From Oncomelania hupensis (lineage: Eukaryota > Mollusca > Gastropoda > Littorinimorpha > Pomatiopsidae), in contig CM072526.1 in assembly GCA_036898135.1 (NCBI GenBank), positions 9,599,226-9,663,225 of the forward strand: 64,000 bases of DNA, written 5' to 3'. The first letter of the stretch is position 1; each line of letters starts with the position of its first letter. The notes beneath the pieces are model-generated. The model ran no database searches and had not been told where the DNA came from. It saw only the letters and a list, made by a program, of their open reading frames with translations. Made by a program: the position numbers and the translations under genes. Positions 24,196 to 35,127 of the stretch are shown here, one piece after another.

Positions 24196-24654
24196 ATGTG
24201 GGTACTACTCATATTTTGGATTTCGTGCTCTGAAAACCCTGTGATAAGATGGGAATCACTAAATGTCGACATGAGCAGAGTGCGTGATGCACTGAGGTGG
24301 TTTATCACCGAGTAAGTACAACATTTGTTTTGAATTGGTTTTATTATATAGCGATGAAAAAGAAATGAAAGGATAATAAGATATAAAGATTTAATTTATT
24401 TAATTTTATTTTATTTTATGTTATATTTTTTTATTTCATTTTTTTTATTTTGTTTTATTTTATTTTATTTATTTATTTATTTTTTTGTTAAATTATTTTT
24501 TTATTTTAGTTTATTATATTTATTTTACCTTTTTGTAATTTTTTTTAATAGGAACCCGGCATATAACATCCACGAGGTGGATGTGTACCCGTTGCCTGAA
24601 CCGGGAGATGATGGACACCAACAAGACGGGAGACCCACAGCCCCCGCAGCATAA
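24196..24654 (+). CDS. Small spliced gene inside the Polinton, function unknown
   Basis: Exon 1 (24196-24311) starts ATG, has a hydrophobic N-terminus (MWVLLIFWISC) and ends at a perfect GA|GTAAGT donor. After a 240-base intron, a ttttttaatag acceptor opens exon 2 (24552-24654), whose frame continues to TAA. The 72-residue product has an Asp/Glu/Pro-rich C-terminus (HEVDVYPLPEPGDD). Further donor/acceptor pairs downstream (AAG|GTAGGT near 24668, tttgtttcag ending 24824, GTAAGT near 24874, tttgttacag ending 25042) suggest a spliced 3' UTR. A TATATTTTAAAA sequence lies at about 24130. It runs opposite to the capsid and polymerase genes. No family recognised; a signal peptide or anchor is plausible. 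It could be a captured host gene. Confidence 0.5.
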
Positions 24655-25094
24655 AGATGCTACAAGTAGGTAAACAATTTTTTTTAAATAAAAGACCAAC
24701 AACAACGAAAAAAAAAAAAGTAAAGAAAGACAACACCAAAAATAAGGTATAAAATAGTTTATTAATGAACAACATCTTTTAAAATTAGAAATAACAATAG
24801 CAATGCATTATTGTTTTTGTTTCAGATGCCGCGCGCGCACACACATATGAATGTTAAACATGAAAAATAAAAAAGTAAGTGGATATTTTATACAAATTTT
24901 AAATATATACACATTGATAATACAATTTTATGATAAAAATGCTTTTATTATACATTAACATTTTATTATGACAATATATATATATATATACATTGTTATA
25001 CAATTTTATAATAAAAATGTTTTTGTTTTGTTTTGTTACAGGCAAAAAAAGCAAACAAAAAACCGACTTTGTACTATGTAATGTATACTTTTTA

Positions 25095-25145
25095 TCACTC
25101 TCTCTCTCTCTTCTCTCTCGCTCTCTTTATCTCTCTCTCTCTCTT

Positions 25146-25186
<41 letters not shown>

Positions 25187-25280
25187 TAGCACCCATGGTG
25201 GCCTGGCTATTTCGAGTCTATCCTGTTTTTTTCTCTCCCCTCTCTCTCTAACTCTCTCGCTCTCTCTCTCTCTCTCCCAG
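25095..25280. repeat. (CT)n microsatellites inside the Polinton
   Basis: Two CT-rich tracts separated by about 60 bases. Confidence 0.9.
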
Positions 25281-25438
25281 TTAGTTTTAAGCAAATGTGT
25301 AATGATAATTGGGGTGAAAACATCGACCAACTCTTGTTTTAAACATGTAGACAAAATCTTATGAGTAAAATTTATTATAGATTTTTGTTGAGTATACATA
25401 CAACACGAATGCTGGAGCTGAGATGGATGGGTAATTAT

Positions 25439-25522
25439 TCATCCATGACATTTAGACAAAGCATATTCATCAACTTTTTGACGTATTTTATCACAAAACG
25501 TTTTGACAGCAACACTATCCAT
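25439..25522 (-). CDS. Very small ORF downstream of the PC4-like gene
   Basis: 27 codons, ATG to TGA, peptide starting MDSVAVKTFCDKIRQKVDE. TATATATTTAAG lies upstream at about 25580. It follows the direction of the capsid and PC4-like genes. Only length and position support it. Confidence 0.25.
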   Translation of the reverse strand: MDSVAVKTFCDKIRQKVDEYALSKCHG

Positions 25523-25707
25523 ATTGATAATGACATAAAAATAATGTATTATACCAACCGCACACACTTAAATATATACACAATATACACAATATATACA
25601 ATATGAAAATGTCACTTTTTTTAACGTTTTAACAGCTTTTTTTACATAAATCGAAAAATGTCACTTTTGTTTAGTTGTATTTTGACAACTTTTGGAATGG
25701 ATATTGG

Positions 25708-26088
25708 CTATCCAACGGCAATCTCTTGGATGTAGAGAGAGTTTATTAGCTGATGCTGTTGATTATTAGGCACAGGGGTAGTTTTTGTTGTTTCCTTCTC
25801 GTGAATTATATTTAAGAGTTCAGAGGTGTGAATCAACAATTCAGAGGTGTGAATCAACAATTCATCGAAAGCAGAAGGCGTCAAAGTGATTCCACGTCTA
25901 GTATGATAAAGAGGTAAGTCTGAAGTTTTTTCTTTTTTTTGGTCTTGTTTTGAAGATGGCTCAGTTTTGAGTCCAGGCACAAAAGCATGTATATGAATAA
26001 ACACCTGTTTATTGAGCGTAGTAACACAAGCAAAAAGACTATTTCCCAAAGGAAATAATTTTTCAACACTAATAGATCTTTGAATCAA
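25708..26088 (-). CDS. PC4/p15-like single-strand-DNA-binding protein
   Basis: A 126-codon frame that is intact. The central part has KQVFIHIHAFVPG, a Lys/Gln linker, then RRGITLTPSAFDELL, which follows the PC4 fold's strand-strand-helix wording (the family has a conserved K+GI.L+..W/F..L). PC4-family proteins bind single-stranded DNA or melted promoters in eukaryotic transcription and occur in some large DNA viruses. A role in transcription or replication of the element is inference. It starts 27 bases after the capsid stop, on the same strand, so co-transcription is likely. A 21-base direct duplication repeats IHTSELL within the helix. It is the only sizeable Polinton gene here without an obvious break. 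Confidence 0.55.
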   Translation of the reverse strand: MIQRSISVEKLFPLGNSLFACVTTLNKQVFIHIHAFVPGLKTEPSSKQDQKKEKTSDLPLYHTRRGITLTPSAFDELLIHTSELLIHTSELLNIIHEKETTKTTPVPNNQQHQLINSLYIQEIAVG

Positions 26089-26114
26089 TAGTTGATTAAT
26101 CTATAGTGTATCCA

Positions 26115-27418
26115 TTATGTAGAAAAATCCACCATAACATTATGATGCTTATCAATTTTTAGCAAGTTATGAAATTCAGCATGGGCAACAATGTTGATAG
26201 TGTCTGCCAGTGCTTGCGCAAACTGAATTTTTAATCTCATTATACCATGTTTTTATGAGTTGGTTGTGTTCAGAGTCAGCAGCCTGATCAGGCGTCAGAT
26301 CAAATACAAACAGAGTGTATCCGGTATTAAATTCATCATAGCTGATATCATTCCCTTCATCGTGCCATGCTTTATCCAAAACCTTAAAACATAGAGAGAT
26401 AAGAACGAGCATAGCGCCGTCCATCAAAATCAGGCTTTATCGGCTTAGCCAGTATACTACGACCGCCCACATGTAAAGATATATAATTCATATGAAAGTG
26501 TTGAAAGTTAAAGGGGTTAAGCGCATATCGACCATGAAAAGCGCCATTACTGATGAGCCCTATTATAATGCGGGTGGGCAATTGCCACAAAAACAGATTT
26601 TCTTTATTGACTTGCATGTTTTCCCGGGGGTATGGCAAATATTTTTGTAACACCTCTCTTTAGAGGATATTTGGTATTTTCTTTTTGGAGCGTTTGAAGA
26701 TGTGCCATCTGAATGTTGGGATTAATTCTAGCTTTTTTCACAAAAAACTCACATCTTGTAAATTAATTTTAAACCCAGCTGCTGCCCCAGCATGAAGACA
26801 AAATTGATCTGAGTTTCGGATTAGCCGTAATTTTAAGCTAACACCATTCATAAGTAGTTTTTCTTGCTGACACACGTCTAGATGTAATCGTCCAATTAGC
26901 TCTGTGGGGCGACTGGCGGCGATCGCTGTAGCACGTCTTTGTAAGCCACGATTGTTATTGGCTGCCGCATTCATGTGTCCCGAGGTGTCTTTGTCTCACA
27001 TCGATAATTGAAGATGGGTTTGTTTAGCATCGCTATCGTGAGACAAAAGTGTTTCTAAATAAGCTCGATAGGCGTAGGTGTTGCGGGATGATGTCACCTG
27101 TTGATCATTGAGCGATAGATCTATTTGACTCCATAACGAGTGTAGCAATAAATTTTTTGGATCCACAGCGGCATTATCAGCAATATTAGTGCCATCCCCA
27201 TTAAGCACACGAAGTTTGACATAAAGATAAGAGTTGCTGAGATCAATATAGTCTGAATCACCGTCAAATACATAAAATTCGATGGGACCAGCGTCAGTGA
27301 TCATTGATAGTGGCCTGTGTTCTATATCTTGAGATTTTATAATGGCTGTTTGAGTCGGCGGTAGTTGAAATTGTATTGTATTGTATATTAGATTAACTAG
27401 CCCCGGACACATAAGCAT
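26115..27418 (-). pseudogene. Polinton major capsid protein (double jelly-roll, F54H12.2-like)
   Basis: About 430 codons across several frames. Recognisable blocks in order are LPPTQTAI, PLSMITDAGPIEFYV, YIDLSNSYLYVKLRVLN, LHSLWSQIDLSLNDQQV, YAYRAYLETLL, then LIGRLHLDVC, NGVSLKLRLIR, RYALNPFNFQHF, KPDFDGRRYARSY, GYTLFVFDLTPD and a C-terminal FHNLLKID. These are the standard blocks of the Maverick capsid, annotated in many animals as F54H12.2-like. Breaks: in-frame TGA at 26996-26998, and frame changes near 26750, 26620, 26395 and 26215, mostly in short homopolymers. The first 15 codons resemble a repeat end (see 38715-38790), so the true start is unsure. Non-functional as read. Confidence 0.9.
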
Positions 27419-27979
27419 ATATCAAAGTTGATGATAAAATTCAGATAATTATTGTGATCGACAGAATTTACAGGCCACCGTGGATGCAAACAATGTAAAG
27501 CATTATAAAATATTAGACAATTTAAGGCTGCATAAAAGTGAAAGGGTGGGCCGAACTCGCTCGGCGCTGGCTAAGGGAGAGGACGCATCGCCGCCAGTGG
27601 GGCGCACTGCCCCGAACACAGAGACAAATAAACAAATGTAAAATAAAACCACAAAATCACGTAAAAAGCGATAAAATCAACACAGATAGCATGCAACATA
27701 CTAGTTTAAAGATTTATCCTATAACATGGTTAAAATCTTAATTCGAGTATAAAATTACAGGAGTAACCAAACAGACAAGGTATAGCATATGCCACACGTT
27801 GCAGGATAACCTGTATAATATTAAAAGGTATTAAATTATAAAACAAATTTAATCGGCTGCAACTGAAAATTAAAATGTTGAGAAGTTAAGAAAAATATAT
27901 ATAAAAACAATCCACCAGTATATGCCCAAATAGCATCATGGCCATAATCGGGCGCACTAGGATGGCAGCAACATGGCTA

Positions 27980-29235
27980 TCCAATAGGTAATGACCACCG
28001 GACAAGAATCCATACAGCAGCATGGCTATGTATAGGGCCATAAAACATCAAGTGAGAAGTTAAAATAAAAATAATGCATTAGACAGCACATAGCTAACTA
28101 TATAAAATCCACCAGTATATGACCAACAGCAGCATACGGCTATGACTGGTCCCACTAAAGTGGCAGCAACATGGCTATCCAATAGATAATGACCACCGGG
28201 CAAGAATCCATACAGCAGCATGGCTATGCATGGGGCCATAAAACATCAAATAAAAAGTTAAAATAAAAATAATGCATAAAACAGCACATAGCTAACTATA
28301 TAAAATCCACCAGTATATGACCAACAGCAGCATACGGCTATGACTGGTCCCACTAAAGTGGCAGCAACATGGCTATCCAATAGGTCACACCAGCTCAATG
28401 CCTATGTGAGCAGCACTCTTAGGTTCTCCCACATTTTGCTGGCTGCGGGCTATTTATAGCTTGCCTACACCCTTCCTTTCAGTGAAAGGATAGGAAACAA
28501 GAGCACTGGCAAAGCTATTTATAGCTAGCCTAGCTGAACTAGCTTCAAAACCTAAAAGCTTTGGTTGAGTCGGTGTGAGGTAATGACCACCGGGCAAGAA
28601 TCCATACAGCAGCATGGTTATGCATGGGCTTACCACGGTGGGTCATGGGGCCATAAAACATCAAGTAAGAAGTTAAAATAAAAATAATGTATAAAACAGC
28701 ACATAGCTAACTATATAAAATCCATCAGTATATGACCAACAGCAGCATACGGCCATGACTGGTCCCACTAAAGTGGCAGCAACATGGTTATCCAATAGGT
28801 AATGACCACCGGGCAAGAATCCATACAGCAGCATGGCTATGCATGGGCTTACCACGGTGGGTCATGGGGCCATAAAAAACCAAGTAAGAAGTTAAAATAA
28901 AAATAATGTATAAAACAGCACATAGCTAACTATATAAAATCCATCAGTATATGACCAACAGCAGCATACGGCCATGACTGGTCCCACTAAAGTGGCAGCA
29001 ACATGGTTATCCAATAGGTAATGACCACCGGGCAAGAATCCATACAGCAGCATGGCTATGCATGGGCTTACCACGGTGGGTCATGGGGCCATAAAACATC
29101 AAGTAAGAAGTTAAAATAAAAATAATGTATAAAACAGCACATAGCTAACTATATAAAATCCATCAGTATATGACCAACAGCAGCTAAAGTGGCAGCAACA
29201 TGGCTATCCAATAAGGTAATGACCACCAAGTGTGT
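27980..29235. repeat. Tandem array of 198/219-bp units between capsid and ATPase genes
   Basis: Units begin GTAATGACCACCGGGCAAGA at 27988, 28186, 28580, 28799, 29018 and 29216. Two are 219 bases; those starting at 27988, 28186 and 29018 are 198. At 28384-28579 the expected unit is replaced by a different 196-base segment (CTATTTATAGCT-containing). The 60-codon minus-strand frames repeated at the same phase are by-products of the array. Earlier, more diverged unit-like DNA extends back to about 27900. Confidence 0.95.
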
Positions 29236-29473
29236 GAGCATACAGCTCCAGGGCTATTTATGTTCGCAACGTGCTAGACCACAGGGGCCATAAACATCAG
29301 ATGAGATATATAAAATAATTTAAAATAGCAACAAGGCTATCCCCCAATCATCGAACAGAATGAACAATAAATCCAACTCTGATTTTAAAACAAAGACACG
29401 AGTTTTGATGAATGAGTTTGCTCATGATTGTTTTTTTTTTAATCAAGAATATCTTTAGACGATCGGATGTGGA

Positions 29474-30075
29474 TCAAAAAACATGAGTGCGTGCACGATA
29501 GATTTTAGGAGTTTGTTGTTTAAAATCTAAAAATAGATATCCATACGCCTCTTGGGTTGCATCTTGATAGGCCTCACGTAAAAAATGATGTCGTTTAGAA
29601 AAGTTTGCATGGCCAAGTGTAAAATTTGATCCGCAGATCGTGGATTTTTACCCAACCACAGATAATGTGCATTTAATGAAATCGTCCGATGATGTTTGCT
29701 AGTATGAAATATATTTTGCACCATATAAGCCATACTTATATTTCCGTGATGACATTTTTTAATAAAAAATTCCACCACACGCTGTTCCATCACAGGATTA
29801 TCCATATGGTCGTCGACCACCAATAAGGTTGGAATAGTCGAATCAAAGTCCACTCCATCTAAACTTTCTACAAAATCAATAGATACGGGACTTGTCTCTC
29901 GTAGCTGTCTAAATAAGTCTTGATATTGATGATAGACATACACCACTTTTTCAATAGGCGGTTGAATGTGAGTTTTACAATGTTGAATCAATTGTGCAAT
30001 AAAAAATGTTTTACCACAGCCTGAAGGACCCGCGAGAAGGATCGAGAAAGGATGTTGTAAAAAACGCACATCCAT
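29474..30075 (-). pseudogene. Polinton packaging ATPase (A32/FtsK-HerA type)
   Basis: The N-terminal part has Walker A GPSGCGKT (residues about 16-23) and Walker B TLLVVDDHM (about 85-93), with downstream SISMAYMVQNIF-like wording of the sensor region and LNAHYLWL. The family pumps DNA into the capsid. The frame reaches a stop at 29527, but a shift of one base near 29585, in a T run, opens the family's usual C-terminus (YQDATQEAYGYLFLDF...), ending at TGA 29474. So one frame change removes the last about 35 residues. It lies between PolB (41 bases upstream) and the tandem array, in the usual Polinton order. Confidence 0.88.
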
Positions 30076-30463
30076 GATAAGTCACTCTATCAATTTCAAA
30101 CAAAAACAAAAAAAGTTAGAGGTCAAGCGATACGGTAGAGACACCGTCTGACAATACCTTTCTTTTGGTATAGAGATAGGATAAACCTCTTTTGGGTTGT
30201 ATATAAGTTCGCATCACATTTTGTGCGTCAAGACGAAAACCTCGATTAACCACCTGAGGCGGCTTTTGTGAAGTTAATACCGTCTGAAAGTTGGATATGT
30301 TTAATGGATTGCACCTTTTTTGCACGCCTTTTGCAAGACACCTTGGTGGTTGTATGGGTGTTACATGCGTAGCTTTTAGGTGCCAAAGAAATAATTTTCT
30401 CTGCTTTGGCCTCCAGCTTCCATAAACCTGGCTCTCACGTTTGATGTTTATGTGCTGCAACAC

Positions 30464-30835
30464 AGCATGGGGGTGGTGATGATGATAGTGGTGGTGCTGG
30501 TTGTCCCGGCACTAGCGGCGGTGGTGGCGGCGGTGGTGGCGGCGGTGGTGGTCGCGGTGGTAGCGATGGTGGTGGTAGCGTGTGGGCTGCGGCGGTAGTG
30601 CTCGGCGTGTAGGCTGCGGCGAGCGGGAGAGACGATATCGAACGGCCGGCAGGGGGTCCGACTTTGGGTCCGGCGGCAGGCGGTAGAGGTGGCGACGTTG
30701 ATGATGAAGATGATGATGATGATGGCCCCGACGGTGGTCCCGACGGTGGTCCCGGTAGAGATGATAGAGGCGATGGTGCCGGTAGTGATGATGATGGTCT
30801 GATAGCGTTGTTTTTATGTGTTTGGCAATATTGGG
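30464..30835 (-). repeat. Microsatellite-like Pro/Ser-rich expansion within PolB
   Basis: GGTGGC/GATGAT triplets on the plus strand encode about 115 residues of Pro/Ser/Ala on the minus strand, without a stop, between QYCQTHKNN and the CC...EPGLWKLE block. Confidence 0.8.
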
Positions 30836-31232
30836 TCGGCAACCATTCGTCCCGATGTTTGTTGAAGTGATCCCTACGATCGGGGCGAATGACGTCTTCT
30901 AAAGTGTCACCACTTAATGCCAAATATAGAGAGTCAGTGTCGCAGGTGATCAATTGATAATCACATCGTGCGATATAAAAGTCAATAAAGTGGTAGTAGA
31001 ATTGCAGAAGCTTGAGTTTTGCGTACCCGTACACAAATAATCCGATGTGTAGAGGTAGATTTTGGTCGATGGTGGTCAATCGACACTCTACCTCGTAATA
31101 ATCATTTTGTATGGGTACACATCTTTTAAATCGTGGATCGTGGATCGCTTTGGTGGCGCCCTTGGCATCCGTGATGAACGCCTTGGTATGACGATCACGC
31201 CTCATCAAGGTTCGGCCATAGGAGCTATTGCC

Positions 31233-32134
31233 CTGGATCAAACAAAATAAAACAAAAAAGGAGCCCCTCAAAATAAAATATAAAAAAACATGCGCGCACA
31301 CGCACGAGCACACACACGCGCGCGTACGCACCCACGCCATTGGTGGTGCACGGGGTCCGTGTTTTTTTTTCAATGTATTTTATTGTATTTTGGCGTGCAG
31401 TCTTTCAAATTTGAGTGGGGCCAGTGGTCGTTCACGTGCGCGTTCGCGTGCGCGTGTGTGCAGACGCTTTTACCAATGCACGGACACGGTATCTTCATTG
31501 CACGGGGTGCGTGTTTTTTTTCCAATGCATTTTATTGTATTTTGGCGTGCATTGTTTCAAATTTGGGCGTGCAGTGTTTCAAATTTGAGCGTGCGGCATT
31601 ACAAAAATGCGTGTTTAGTCGTTCACACATGCACGCACACGTGCACGCACATGGTATCATCGTTGCACGGACACGGTATCTTCGTTGCACGGGGTGCGTG
31701 TTTTTTTTCCAATGCATTTTATTGTATTTTGGCGTGCATTGTTTAAAATTTGGGCGTGCAGAGTATTAAAAATGAGCGTGCAGAGTATTAAAAATGCGCA
31801 TTTAGTCATTCACACATGCACGCACACGTGCACGCACACGTGCACGCACATGGTATCATCGATGCACGGGTTGCGTGGTTTTTTTACAATGCATTTTATT
31901 GTATTTTGGCGTGCATTGTTTAAAATTTGGGCGTGTAGAGTATTAAAAATGAGCGTGCAGAGTATTAAAAATGCGCATTTAGTCATTCACACATGCACGC
32001 ACACGTGTATGCACACGTGCACGCACATGGTATCATCGATGCACGGGTTGCGTGGTTTTTTTTCAATGCATTTTATTGTATTTTGGCATGCCGTTGTTTT
32101 AAAAACATGCACATGATAAAAAAAAAGGACTCAC
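31233..32134 (-). repeat. PolB intron 2, built of a 155-188-bp tandem repeat
   Basis: Donor GTGAGT (32129-32134) and acceptor tgatccag (ending 31233) give a phase-0 junction between AAYKLV and GNSSYGR, the place of a universal polymerase motif. Inside, a unit containing GCACGGGGTGCGTG, CAATGCATTTTATTGTATTT and TGGCGTGCA recurs near 31346, 31501, 31689, 31865 and 32041. Confidence 0.85.
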
Positions 32135-35002
32135 CACGAGTTTGTAAGCTGCTGCGATGATGGCTTTGTCGGCATCTAAGTCTGCTTCTCGTCGGGCGCT
32201 GGTCACCTTGTCTGTGAATTTTTGAAAGCATGGCTGTTGGTTGTATTGAATCACTTGATAGATTTTGGTGACTCGTAGCCCTTGTTGAAGATACCACTGG
32301 AGTAGGGGGGTGATAAGTAATATTTTTTCTCCATGAAAACTGGAAATGAGGGAGCGTTGCGGTTGTTTCAAGAATCCATGCGCTTCCGCAAACGCCTTCA
32401 TGTGAGGACCGATGTCATTTTGGCCGACGTTGGTGTTTTTGAAGATGGGTGGAAATTCTTCAAATCGAGGTTTCAGTTCATCCGGAACCTCAATGTCGAC
32501 TTCCACGAATCCAAACATGGCCCCAGTCCTCACATGTTCCAAGATCTCTTTTTCGGTCATGCCCCCGCTATAAAAGGCGGGTCCACACTCAAATCGCGGA
32601 GCCCAATGCGCTACTTCTTTCTTGTTTTTCTTTCTATAATCCTGCCATTCACACTCCCGCATGATGCGTAGATTGACGCCGATTTTTCGTAGATAGGCAT
32701 CTTTTTCCTGTGTGTCATCGGCTCTCTTCTTTTTTAGGTCGGGGTCCAAATTTTGTGTTAGTCGGCAATCATGCCCGTGCCAATAACAGCCATGAAATTG
32801 AAATGCCGTGTTGGATTTTTGCTCCCAACCATCCACGGGAAGTTTTCTTCCTCCTAGCCGTTTTTCTATTCCCCTATTATATTGGTGTTGGATGTCTCTC
32901 TTTTCTTTAGCCGCTATATATTCTAACCATTCCAAACAAATCTTGCTCTGTCGATTTTTCTTCCAATCTAAATAAAATCCACTTTCTGCCTTTCTTCTCA
33001 AATAAAACCCTACTGGCATAGGCTCTGACATGCATTTAAGATATAAGCTATTGGCATCATACCCCTCAATGGTTTTGCAGAGTTTTGGAGAAGCGATGTT
33101 GGGGTCCGCAGATCTGATGTAGGTGACATCTTTTTCATGATATCTATGAAATACAATGGCTGGACCACCACACACCGAATCCCGCATAGTATAATACATA
33201 TCCTTATCCTGTTCATCGCAAAGAGCAAAACAATTGTGGCAACTTGAATGCAAAAAGCGATCTGTTAGTCCTGGTAGTGTCACGCCATCATAAAACATGT
33301 CTAAATTCAAGTCTTGAAATAAATGCGTTTGCTTTTCAATAGCTTCCAAAAATGGCACACAGTCCATGTTATTATAATGTACGAGCCAATCTCGTAATGA
33401 GGTCATCTTTTGTGCATCCCATTCCAGTTGACAGCTTTTATACTCATCTTCCGTGATTGTACTTTTGGTTAAATCACTAAAAAAGGCCTCTCTGGGAGGT
33501 AGCTGTGGCTCATCTATTTTGTCCAGTGACGTGATATACTGATATGGAAAAAATGATTTCTGTAGAGAGCACTTGTAGGCTGCTAAATATTGGCGATAAG
33601 AAAATCCAGGCGCCAAATAATTGGTGATGTCTAGAAATCTTAATTTAGCATTTGAAAGGACCAAAACTGGTTGCCTTTCTTGATCATACGATTTTTTGAT
33701 GTTTTTGTTTTTTTCTTTTGTGTTTTTCGTATACTCGACTTTTTTCTCTTTCTTCCTTCTGGTGTTATTTCTTCTTCTTCTTCTTCATCATCCTCTTCTT
33801 CCGTTTCCTCCTCATCCCCATCTTCATCCTCATCTTCAGCATCATCCTCTTTCTCATTATTTAGGGTCACACCAGGGTCAGGCTCAGTTTCACAAAAATA
33901 TTTAGCCAAATAAGGTTTTAAAACATTTAAGTCATATTTTCCACTGGAAAAGCCAATCACGGGGATGCTTTCAATAAATGTAGATAATCGATCTTTAAGT
34001 TCATTGAGGGGATGAAATTCCACATGTTCATCAGTTTCGGCAATCACTACTAAACGTTTCTTGATTTTCTTAAAAACAGGTTTGGCTATCTCTTTTAAAA
34101 TGGAATGTGAGGCTTTTTGGATGGTGTATAGTGCGTCTATTGTTTTACGCACCAACTCTTCCGAGTTTCCTGTGGTGATGAAACATTGTGGTTCTGTAAA
34201 TCCAGGCACATTGCTACATATACTGATGGAAAGAGGTACGTGCTGTTCTAAAAATGTTAATTGTGTAGGGCTATCCTTGATATTTGGTGTATTGGGAAAA
34301 TACGTCTCTATATCATATACAATTCTATAGGGGTGAAACTGTAGTTGTATTGGCAATTTTATATTTTCATCGTCTAAGCGCTGTCTCAGTGTGGGTGGCA
34401 GTTTATAAATCCCTCCTGGAAATTTTTCACGGGTTTGAGCCCCTTTACATTTCACAAAATGATCACACAATCTCATGGCTGCTCTAAAATGGCGATCACA
34501 TTTGCTGCAGCTATAGGTCTTTGCATACACATTCAAGTTTTTAATGTATGAAAAATGATTTTGAAACTGATTAATGTATAGTGTCTCTGAATATCGGGTT
34601 AATGAGTGTCTCACTAATTGTGCTGTGGGTAACTCGGATTCTTCTTCTTTTTGCAGACTAAAGATAGTCACATTGATTTCAAAATGTTTTTCAAATCGGT
34701 CAATGTCTTCTAGTTTTATACCTTCAAATGTTTTGGGATCACCCTGAGGTAAAAAACTTTTAAATAGTGTCTTTGTACTTCGTTCACACTTTTGTGGATT
34801 CGCTCCTCTTTTTAGTGCTAAACAGCAAAATAAGCACAAGTTGTCTTTGATAGGATAACAATAATCACGTTTCACGAGAGAAATAAGTCCTCGATTTTGA
34901 GCTAAAAATAATGGAAAATCACCGGGTGGAGCACCAAGAAGACGATGTTGTCGTTTAAATACAAAAAATTCAATGTTGGTGATCCACTCCAGAGTCCATT
35001 CT

Positions 35003-35127
35003 CTGCAAAATATAAATAAAAAAAAACTATAAGTACTTTTTTCATTATCTCAAACAAAACAATTTAAAAAATAATAAAAAAAAAAATTCCTATAATAAAT
35101 ATTTAATAAATTGTTTGGTTTACTCAC
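35003..35127 (-). other. PolB intron 1 (125 bp)
   Basis: Donor AC|GTGAGT at 35122-35127 and acceptor tattttgcag ending 35003; the join splits a Thr codon in phase 2 and puts REN before EWTLEW. Confidence 0.85.

Noticed and set aside
28454..29074. Three nearly identical 60-codon minus-strand ORFs at a 219-base spacing
   Set aside because: They are the same phase of a tandem DNA repeat; the frame has no start context, motif or variation pattern of a gene.
27980..29235. Regular repeat array that could suggest a CRISPR
   Set aside because: Units are about 200 bases with no short unique spacers, and the context is animal DNA.
31290..32116. Plus-strand ORFs of 140-170 codons with repeated blocks
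   Set aside because: They run through the tandem repeat of the PolB intron on the opposite strand; the minus-strand splice model explains the region.
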